Origin: Strongylocentrotus purpuratus
Taxonomy: Eukaryota > Echinodermata > Echinoidea > Camarodonta > Strongylocentrotidae
Assembly: GCF_000002235.5 (NCBI RefSeq)
Contig: NW_022145609.1
Coordinates: 6,021,214-6,085,213 of the forward strand
Direction: 5' to 3'
Length of the DNA stretch: 64,000 nt
Shown here: positions 48,291 to 58,400 of the stretch, in pieces
How positions within the stretch are numbered: the first letter of the stretch is position 1
How the letters are laid out: every line of letters begins with the position of its first letter
Notes under the pieces: generated by a model
Told to the model about the DNA's origin: nothing
What the model saw: only the letters and a program-made list of their open reading frames with translations
Database searches by the model: none
Translations under genes and position numbers: made by a program

Positions 48291-49728
48291 CAGAGGCGGC
48301 CCTCCGGGAGGGGGGGGGGCAAGGGGGGGGGGAAGTGCCCCCACTTTTTCAAGCACCCGAAAAGTGCCCCTTTTTACATAGGAAAAGCGCCCTTTTAACT
48401 TTTTAAAAAGTGCCCCTTTTTAAATAGGAATAGTGCCCCTTTTAATTTGAAAAGTGCCCCTGTTAATGTGTAGAAGCGCCCCTTCCCCTTTTTAACACTG
48501 ATAAGTGCCCCTTTTATTTGGACACGTGCCCCTTTTCCTTCGACAAGTTCCCATTTTCCTTTGCAACAAGTGTCTATTTTCCATTCTCATAAGTGCCTTC
48601 TTAATCTCTAGTAAGTGCCCCTAGTTAGGTACGAGACGTGCCTTTTTTCAATTTTGATAAGTCCCCTTCACCTCTGATAATTGTCCTATTTAAATCTGAG
48701 AGGTACGTGCCTCTTTTACTTTCACAAGTGCCCCTTCCCCTTTTAATAACTACCCCCCTTTTAACTCGGAAAAGCTCACCTTATATTTGTGCCCTTTTTC
48801 TTTTCTGATAAGTGCCCCTTTTCCTAATGAAAAGTGCCCCATTAAAAAAGAGCCCCTTCCCATAAGTGCCAATTTTCTTTTAACTAATAACATTTTCATT
48901 TATTACAAGTGCCTCTTTTTCATTCACATAAGTGCCCCTTTTCATATCTGGTCATTGCCCTTTTTCAGGTGCAATACGTGCCTCTTTTCACCTCTGATAA
49001 TTTCCCTTTTTAACAATATACAATAATATCTTATAAATGCCCCTATTAAAATCTGATCGGGGCCCCTTTTCCGTCGACAAATGCCCATTTCCTATTCTCC
49101 TGACTGACTTTTTTTTAAAAATCCCTGGTGAGTGCCTCTTTTTGAAGGTGTAAGAATTGCCCCATTTTCACCTCTGATAATTACTCTTTGTATTTTGGCA
49201 CATGCTCCTTTTCTTTCCTGATAAGTGTCCCCTAGTCCTCTCATTATTAAACGCGCCCTAGCTAATTTCAAGCGACTTAAAGCAATTTATCCCAAAGCTC
49301 ACTCGCTACGCTCGCACGCATCTATAGATGATATACTTATGTTACTTATCAATGTTTTTTCAGTCTTCCGTTATGAGATTGTGCTTATACCCCGTTAGGG
49401 TTGGGTTTTTCCTCTTTATAAGATGAAGTTTTTCGCACTGTGATCTCATACATCTTAAATTTTTTTCCTCGCTCGCAAACTATTTTTTAGACAATCAGAC
49501 CCAACTGCAAAGCATGATGTTTAAGCAATATCTTGTATGGTGTATAAAGTGAAACAAATATTGAAATCATCCCTGATAATTGTAATTACAATGTAGGGGT
49601 ATACCAATGTCTAAAAAATTGTATATTTTCGCTTTGAGATTTCCCTTTGTAGGTGCCCTTTTATTTTTATCCAGAAAGTGCCCTTTTTCTTGGTGCCCCC
49701 CACTTTGGATGTCGCTCGGCCGCCCCTG
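48291..49728. mobile_element. hAT-type element 3 (8-bp TSD CCTCAGTC) filled with AAGTGCCCCTTTT repeats
   Basis: Ends CAGAGGCGGCC and GGCCGCCCCTG are inverted; CCTCAGTC is duplicated exactly at 48,283-48,290 and 49,729-49,736. The 1438-bp interior is mostly 30 or so diverged units of about 35 bases carrying AAGTGCCCCTTTT, followed by unrelated AT-rich DNA (about 49,260-49,600). It has no coding capacity. Confidence 0.85.
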
Positions 49729-49775
49729 CCTCAGTCCGATGACGTATACACTAGACTACGGCGACACCCAGGCTT

Positions 49776-50385
49776 GCTGGAAGCAGTTTGAGGCATTTTT
49801 TTAATAACTTTTATTCTTATTATTATTATTATTATAACAAAAAAATTCTCCTTTTTTTTTGGGGGGGGGGGGGGAATATTCCGGCGCCTCACCATTCAGG
49901 GGGCAGTGGCGTAATGAGCAAAAACGTTTGGGGGCAGAAGAAAAATTTGCAACACCACCACTCTTACATGTTACATGCAGGCCCGCGAAACGTTTTTCAA
50001 AGTGGAGTATTAACGATCAGGTAGAATGAAGCCAGCGAAGCTCAGAGGTTTTTGTAATTAAATTACGATCAGATAAGCATATTTAGATACCGTATTTGTG
50101 ACAATGGCGGGTCAATAATTGGCGTGGTGTTCAGGGAGCTGAGCCCCATAAAGCTCAAGGGTTTAAGGCATTTAATCATGGACAGATGAGCATTTAGGAG
50201 CCCGTCCTAGGCTAGGACCCTTAATTGGTGGGGTCCAGGGGGTAGAGCCCTCGGAAGCTCATCAGTTTTAGGTTTTTAATTACGGTCAGATGAGCATCCA
50301 GGGGTGGAGCCCCCCGTTAGCTCGGGGCTTTGAGGCATTTGATTATGGTCAGATGAGCATATTTTGATACCTCATTTGTGACACT
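49776..50385. repeat. Dispersed repeat block with GGGGGCTGAGCCCC-type units
   Basis: Paralogous to 19,690-20,130. Several units contain GATGAGCAT..AGG, GGTCCAGGG and GAGCCC and end in GTTTTAGG..TTTAATTA. A T/ATT/A tract and a G run (about 49,795-49,874) start it. No gene. Confidence 0.65.
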
Positions 50386-50565
50386 CAGTGGCGGATCCAG
50401 GAGTGGGGGCCCGGCCCCCCCCCCCTTGGAAAAAAAATGTGTATTTGTACATTTTGTTACGCTAATTTTATCGTTTTTTTTTAGATGGGTCCCCCCATGG
50501 CGCTTAGGCAATTTTTCAAATTTTCGAGGACCAAAAAAAGAATAGTGCTCATTACCCCCCCCCCC

Positions 50566-50598
<33 letters not shown>

Positions 50599-50693
50599 AT
50601 GAGCAAAATATTGGCCGGCACGATTTTCATATTTCAGCACACTAAATTTCAAATTTGGGCTCCCACACCTTAGAAAGCCGGGATCCGCGCCTG
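50386..50693. mobile_element. 308-bp hAT-type MITE (8-bp TSD GTGACACT)
   Basis: Ends CAGTGGCGGATCC and GGATCCGCGCCTG are inverted, and GTGACACT is duplicated exactly on both sides (50,378-50,385; 50,694-50,701). The interior carries a broken C-run of more than 40 bases (about 50,557-50,598). The paralogous block at 19.7-20.1 kb lacks it. Confidence 0.85.
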
Positions 50694-50701
50694 GTGACAC
50701 T

Positions 50702-51415
50702 AGCAGGTCACTCATCCTTTCTCTCTTTCTTTCATTTTCAATTTCAATTTCAATTTCAATTTATTCAGCATAAGTTTTGCCTGACTATGAATATAGGAAT
50801 TTGTAATTTTTCAACAAACGCATACAAAAGAATGTTTTACAAAAGAAATAGAAAAAAAGTCCCGGAAAATCGTGTCATTTCAGCAACATTTGTAAATTAC
50901 TGGTATCGAATAAGAAATAAACCACGTTTGAATTTTATTTGGGGTGCATCTACCCTCCCCTTATCAATACGCCAGTGTTCAGGGGCTAATGTCTTCTCAC
51001 CACTATAATAACAAACACACACGCTTTCCCATCCTCTCAAAATATATCAACGATATTCGCGTATCGCTATTATAAACATCCTCCATTGATAAATATGGGG
51101 GCATGCGGGATTTTTAGGAAATTGAATTCCTGTTTACTCTCCTCACACACACGCACGCACGCACACGTTAAATTAAACCATGATACATATTTTTTTTAGC
51201 ACATGTTTCTACATTTATTGAAAAATCAAATACAAAATATTCAAAAAACAATAACAGTATATAATATAATTGAATTACATAAAAAGTAACGAATGAAATA
51301 TACCCCCCTCCAATAAAAAGAATGCTTATATACATGTATAATTGAGTATGGAGGAAAGTCAAAGAATCAAGATAAATGCAGAGGCCAACTATCATAAGCA
51401 TGGGGGTGGGGATAC
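50702..51415. repeat. Retroelement tail fragment and duplicated repeats
   Basis: TTTCAA hexamers at about 50,735-50,762 start a retroelement-like tail. From about 51,140 the sequence matches 20,885-21,180 (CACGTTAAATTAAACCATGA, AAAGTAACGAATGAAATATA). No gene. Confidence 0.55.
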
Positions 51416-51417
51416 AT

Positions 51418-51724
51418 CACAATGGCGGATCCAGGAAGGGGGCCGGACCCCCTGGCAAAAAACAAGTAAAAACACCCTTTTTTAAACAAAAAAAAGAAGA
51501 TGGGCCCCCTCTCTTGGCGCTCAAGGGGGGGGGGGGGCGGATGTTGAGTAAAAAAAAAAGTAGCATTGTCCTCCCAATTGAGCAAAACCAAACAAATTAG
51601 TGCTCACTACCCCTCCCCCTTCTCCCCCCCCCCCCGAGCAAAAATCGGCCGGCGCGATTTTCACATTTACGCACGAAGTGCCCCTTTTTGTGACCCCCTA
51701 TCTTGCCGCCGGCTGGATCCGCGT
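51418..51724. mobile_element. hAT-type MITE near 51.4 kb
   Basis: Ends AATGGCGGATCCAGGA and CTGGATCCGCGTA are inverted, with flanks GATACATC and TATACATC as a near-duplicate target. It is related to the 50,386 element (GGCCGGCGCGATTTTCA inside). The paralogous sequence near 21,180 lacks it. Confidence 0.65.
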
Positions 51725-52455
51725 ATACATCCACGTATAACACTCTGCGCATGAATGAATATACAGTGCGTCCCAGAAAAAAGAAACTGAGAATTATCCA
51801 TGTTTTATCGTAACTTAATCACAATTACATGTTTGATTAATAAATGACACATATTTTGTAAAGCAACTCATATGATACATATTTCACGCATGAGTGATTA
51901 AAAGCAATTTAAAGAAAGTGTACCAAAAAATCATTTGGCGAATGGTATCTTAATTTCAAGGACAAATCCCATTTCTAGAAAGTTCATTTTCTGCCTTTTT
52001 ATATGACACCTCAATCAGGAAAAAATGAGCGAGAAGTAATAAGGTTCTATTTGTTTAAAGCAATGCTTGCATTTCCATAATTTATTAAAAGAATCCGTTC
52101 CACTGGCTGTCTGCCCTAACAACAAAGAAGACGAAATACTTCATGCATGGCTGATCGTCAACGAAATGGAGTTTGTTGTTTGTTGCTACGGCAGGTAGCC
52201 AGTGAAAATAAATTAGTTTAATAAAATTATGGAAATGCAGTTTGCGAACTCGAGGCAAATTTTTTACCCAAATGTTGTGGGGAGTTCGTGCGACATACTG
52301 TGTCGTAAGTACCAATTTAGTGTGATTCCAAGTAAAAATTGTTGCTAATTCTAGTATCATCTCTAAATGTTGTGTCTGAAACAAGTTGCAAGCTTTTGCA
52401 GCCCAATGTGATATAGCTCTACATCCATTCCTTGTGCGATGTCACTTATTGCATG
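51725..52455. repeat. Duplicated repeat block and 3' flank of gene D
   Basis: 51,763 on repeats the AGTGCGTCCCAGA.. family of 21,239, but without the CRE-containing segment. 52,065-52,245 is the hairpin MITE (copy of 22,014-22,190). 52,240-52,455 matches 23,430-23,700 downstream of gene B (AGTTTGCGAACTC, GGTCACGCGTGTCGTTGACG). Confidence 0.65.
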
Positions 52456-55400
52456 TTAAAGGTCACGCGTGTCGTTGACGCAGTCCGGGGTCTCTACATG
52501 ACGCCTTACGTTCAACGGGAATAACTTCTTTCGAACTTGAGATGAAATATTGACGTATTCCAATTTCTCTGGATCAGCGATGTCATCGTAAACCCCTTCT
52601 TGGATGTTGTCGATCCCCGTTCCTTTGAGGCCCTGGTAGGCATGTTGCCTGACTGCACTCTGTTGAGGCAGCTCGTAATCAAGGTTCTGTGGATCGCCTG
52701 CCTCTCCTGGGTCAACACGTACACGAGTAATGTCCTCCTTCTTCTGCTTCCTCTTGCTGCATAGTCGATTTAGAAATGACAGACAGAAATAGTTGTTAAT
52801 CATCATTATCATTATCATTATCATTATCCTCGTCATTACCAACATTATTACCATCACTATTAATATCATATTCGGAATTTTCAAATACTATGCAGTGTAA
52901 AGAAAGAGGTGTAAGAAAATTCACATTTTAAGGTCTTTGAGGAAATACAAGAATGGTACTTTACTTAAAACTTAAATATCCAAGTATTCAGGTTTATGAT
53001 AAACATGATTTTTGTTACTCTTTTACCCCAAAATGTATTTTTGTAATGCAGGCTGTACAAGGGGAATAGATTGGAGACAGCTCTGTTGTATAAACTACAG
53101 TAGTTAAAATTAGGATTTAGACAATTAAAAAAACTATCCACATTCTGCATTCAAAACGTTTTCGAAAAGGGCATTACTCTTATGCGAGATATTAAAATGA
53201 TTTGATTCTTACCATACAATCACCATGGCAATAGCAAGTATGATGTTCCCCAAGAGTGATATCACCAATAAAATCATCATCCAAACAGCAGTAGTTTCCC
53301 TTAGGTGCTGACTCTCTGCAACATTGAACATATAAGCGTTGATCGCGAAGATGTATTAGTTTATTAATAGTTGCAGAATAGACCTATTGCTACAACAAAG
53401 AATGTTATACATTTTCATAGAGACATTTTATATCAGTGGCCCTATGTCCTTTTGGTTCCCTTGGTCATAGATCCTAGACTGTGCATAATAATGGTGAGCA
53501 GGATAGTGCTTGGATCAGATTAAGGTGTTCTGTACAATGATCAAGGACAAATCCATGATTGTCATAGGGGGCGAGGGTAACCGTAGGAGCAATTGCAACA
53601 TCGTAGTCAATAATCAGTGACGGATCCGGCATTTTTACCCGATAAAATTATTTAAAAATCCTACCAGCCCTCCTCCTCGATCCGGCTCCTTGGTCAGGAC
53701 AAAGGGTTCGGTCGGTTGTAGGGGCAATAGTGTTAGATCAATGGCTTATGTCAATTGGACGCAGGATTAACCACAAAATCCACCAACCGACATAGGAATT
53801 TTGAGGCTGTGACTAATGTGTGTTTAGCTGATGGTTGGACGCTTCTATTTACATCTGTATACGAAATCCTAATCAATATTGATCTAATCACGACTCACCA
53901 AGGGTAGGAGTCGTAACAGTCACAAGTGGACTTCTTGGTCCTTCTCCGCCGGGACCTTCTCTGACGGCAGATACACTAACATTGTATTCTGTTCCTAGTT
54001 CTAAATCAGTCAATACAAATTCCATTATTCGTTGAAGATCGCCATCTCCCAAACTAGAGTCGATGCTACCAACCACTATCCATTCCTCTCCCATAGTTTG
54101 CTGATAGATAAGGTAAGCAACAACTGGTCCGTCGCCAGAGTCCATAAAAGGTATCCAAGAGCTCCAGGAGACAGTGACTGATGATGACGAGCTGATCTCT
54201 CCGACTGTTGGGCCGGATGGTAGCTCTGGTAAAGCTGGAAATGATAAAGCTATCAAGTTAATATGTGTACAGTACCTATATGTTATGAGAAAAACACACC
54301 AGCAACGAAACCAACAAATAAAACAAGTTAAAATATACTCAATCTGTAATCAAAAATCTTAGGGCCTATTCTAAATTGACTTATTAAAGCTCCAAATACG
54401 TTGCATTCTTAAGTAGGTATTTCGGATGACGTTCATGCATATTCATTGTGTATGTTGTTATTCACTATTTACATTTAATATACAAAATCACTAAATCAGT
54501 TTAAATATGGTGAGAATTGGTTTGAACTAAATATTACCGTAAAAATCTAATACAGGAGAAAAAGTAGCCAGTGAAAATGATCCATCTTTGTCTGGCAGTT
54601 CACCTGCGTAGCAGAAGATTTGGTCATCTTCGTTCACGTCGTCAAGAAGGAAACTATTATTACGGAATTCACCGTCAAGACTCGTCGATGAGAAGGAAAT
54701 CGGTTTCGATGAGGAGAGATTTTGACCGATGGATAGCGTGACGTTATCAGGAGACAGTGTTTCTCCTTCGATTTCGACGTCGACGGCGCAGTAGACACTA
54801 GCGAAACCGGGATTAGTTCGAAGGGTCATGAGATGGAAATTATCTGTAGGATGAGATACAAGAAAGAATGGGAGTGGTAGAAAGGCAATAAAATACCAAA
54901 TCTAGCAACATATATATGACAGTAAATGATAAAATGTTCATAAATACATAAATACTGCACACGAGACTTAAAGGCCCACTCTAACCCAACTAACATAGCA
55001 TTTCAAAACATGAATACACCTCTATTTATTAATGTGCCAGCCTCCGGTTTTTCTGAAAATATCTATATTGGCGAACAAATGATAATAACCATCCATTTTC
55101 ACAGATCCCACGCTTGCTGGGCTACGCCCCTCAAAAAAGTTAATACTGTCGCGTGGCTTGATGATGCATTTGACGTTTCTGCGGGAATGTCTTTGTATTT
55201 GTCCTCAGGATCTTACAATCACATAGTAATTCATAATTAGGCATGACGAAATGGCCAGAAACATTTTAGGGTTATCGAGTGCCTATTATTTTTCGGGAAA
55301 ATGTCTCTTTTTTCAATTAATATTATAGTTCGCCCCAGGCGCGTACGCAGGATTTTTTGAAGGGGGGGGGGGGGGGGGCGGGTTTAACATTTATAAATCG

Positions 55401-58400
55401 GGCCAAAAATTTCGTAACGACTCAGCCAGCCGCTGAATAAGCGGGGGGGGGGGGGGGGGGGGGTAAGAGGTCATTTTTTTTTTTTTTTGGTCTCGAAATT
55501 TGAAAATTTGACATTTTGCTCCGTTGGGGGGGGGGGGGGGGTGTTACACCCTCAAATGTAATAACTCCCACAAATGTAACAACGCCCACAAATGTAATAA
55601 CACTTTACCCACAAATGGAACAACACCCACAAGTGTAATAACACTTTACCCACAAATGTAATAATTTCACCCACAAATGTAATAACCACTTTACCCACAA
55701 ATGTAATAAATTTGAAGTGATATTTTGAATCACCCACAAATGTAATAATGACTTTACCCACAAATGTAATAAATTTGAAGGGATATTTTGTCGAATTTAA
55801 AACTAAAACCCTGTAATATAGCATGGGTATAGCGCGCAGTCTTTGCTCCAGACCCGGTTATTTAAAAAAAAATTAAAAAATCTTCAAAACTAAGACCCCA
55901 CCATCTTCCAAACTAAGACCCGGTAATAAAGCATGGGTTTAGAGCGTAGTTTTTCTTCCAGACCCGGTTATTTCAAAACTTTTTAAAAATCTTCAAAACT
56001 AAGACCCCATCATCTTATTCCTGTGGAAGAACATAAGTATTGAGCGTAGTCTTTCCTCCAGACCCGGTTTTCAAAAGTTAAAAAACAAACAAAAAAACAA
56101 AACAAAACAACAAAAAAACCTTTTAAACTAAGACCCCTCCATCTTCCAAATTAAGACCCAGTAGCGCATATTTTTTTTTACACAACTGTTTAGCCACTTC
56201 AGTCAAATATACTGTGCAAACGACTAGAGACAGAGTTTAGCGTTACCCTTAGCAGTGTTGGATTGCTGGAGCTGCACATATGACATACTCGATCGTTTGT
56301 TTCGGGTTAAATCTATCCTCTCTTCTCTTTCATTATTTATTTCTGTATTCTCCTTAAATCTATCCTCTTCTCTTTTGTCATGTATTTCTTTTTTCTCCTT
56401 CAATCTATCCTTTTCCCTTCGTCATCTATTTTTTTGTTTTAATCTGATAGATTTCATTTCTCCTTCTTTATGCCCCTGTTTTTCCTTAGTCTAGATCTAT
56501 GATCCTCTTATAGCTCTTTAATTATGTATTTCTATGTTCTTCCTTTGACTTATTCTCTTCTCTTTCCTTATGTATTTTCTTGTTTTTCCTTCTCCATATC
56601 CTCTTCACCATCCTTGTTTTCCCCTTTCTATCATTTTCCCTTCCCTGGGTGTACGTGCTTGCACATAGTGCGCTGACGACTTGGACTCTTTCACCAGAGC
56701 ACTTCTTGGAATTTGTTCGCGAAAATGGCTAAACAGTTGTATACAAAAAATATGCGCGACCCGGTAATAAAGCATGGGATTAGAACGTAGTCTTACTTCA
56801 GACTCGGTTATTTAAAAAAAAAAAATCTTCAAACGAAGACCTCACCATCTCATTCCTGTGGAATAACATGGGTATAGAGCGTAGTCTTTCCTCCAGACCC
56901 GGTTATTTCAAAGGAAATAGAAATTTAAACAAATCTTCGAAACTAAGACCCACCATCTTAATCCTCTTTTTTTCATTTAAAAATAAATTACATTATTACA
57001 TATGTGGATACAACACGTCACAAATAAATGATTGGTCGGCGGTCACACGAACTGACGAATCAGTCAAAATGGTCCATAAATATATAACACACAGAGGAGG
57101 GACCGATTTGATGGTTCGTTGACCGTCGACGATTTCTTAATCATGTAAATATTCTAACGCCCACAAATATCCTGAAATTCATTGTTCGTAGAAAAAAAAG
57201 TAATTGAATAAGTGACCTTAAATGTATTTAAATATTGACGCTGATTGTTTTATGCATGTGATTATGAAATATGTTCACGATATGTAAAATATATTTATAT
57301 ATATATGTACGCTATTAGTGAAATTAAAACGTTGGATTGCGATGTTATATTTTCATGAGTGCGTGAATGAATTACCTTTCTTCATGTGATGAACTTATTA
57401 ATTACATATACTGAAGACTACCAATTGGTACGCATTTCACGGTGTGAATTCATGAGAACGAAATTTATTCAAAGGCAAATACAAACAAACCACATTTATA
57501 TTACAGTTTTCCCTACTAAGTTCTGAAACACTCAAGCAGCTATATAAACAAGAACAAGCCTGAAATGATAATCGGTTAACAAGCAAATAAGAACGCATAC
57601 TTTCATATAACAAATCATAAGTTAGTCAATTAGCGTACAATCTTGTCATGTTATTTTCGAAAGTTCCATTTCGTTATAAAGTTACACTATTTCGATTAGG
57701 ATAAACTTAAGTTTTTGGTGTGTTTAGAAGATCTTCATTGAAAAAGATCGCACAAACAAAAACAAACTAACAATTATGCATTAAACGGGTTAATCCTCAC
57801 GTAGTATATTACAGACCAATCATGTGTGATTTTTTGTCTACACTATAAGTGTATAAACCGTTGTAAAGAAAATTTATGTGTCATATGAGTGAACTATATA
57901 TCATAAAATATGTTATCTCAGTGTTAAAGCAAATATCTGGAAACTACATGCCTCTATTGCTTTTTAAAATCACTAACATATTCATGTTTTTATAATCCTT
58001 ATACAAGTGTATGGTTTGTTTTGCATTTACAATGTATGTCTTTAATCAGATTTCTGTTTAAGGTTGAAAAATGGCTCAAAAGTGGCAAACGCCAAACTCT
58101 TCAACAGAGATCAGGTAAAGGTTGTTAATATTCTTTATCTCATTGTATAATTAAAATAATTATTTCCTTTTGATCAGTCATATTTCATTTCAACTCCGTC
58201 TACTCTTAAAGCATCTGAAAAGTATTACTGAAAAACTTTTGGAGTTGTACGTGTTAAGTAGTTTTATATGGACGAATACTAAGTTACAGAAAGCCAGGTA
58301 CATTTAGTATTTCGGCATCTTGTTCTCTTGTTTTTCCTAGCTTAGAAGAATTGTCACGTGTTAGGTTGTTTGCGTTTTATATCAAGTTCAGTTGATGTTA

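Larger units (their letters stand above)
46766..49775 (-). mobile_element. SINE family 1 copy split by two hAT-type insertions
   Basis: Pieces at 46,766-46,781, 48,026-48,290 and 49,729-49,775 together equal the intact SINE at 19,381-19,672. The gaps are filled by elements at 46,782-48,025 and 48,291-49,728, each with an exact 8-bp duplication of SINE sequence. It occupies the same paralogous position as the 19.4-kb copy. Confidence 0.8.

Noticed and set aside
55552..55824. Open frames made of KFITFVGK-type repeats (also at 59,812-60,015)
   Set aside because: They are translations of the TTACATTTGTGGGT subterminal array of the palindromic transposon.
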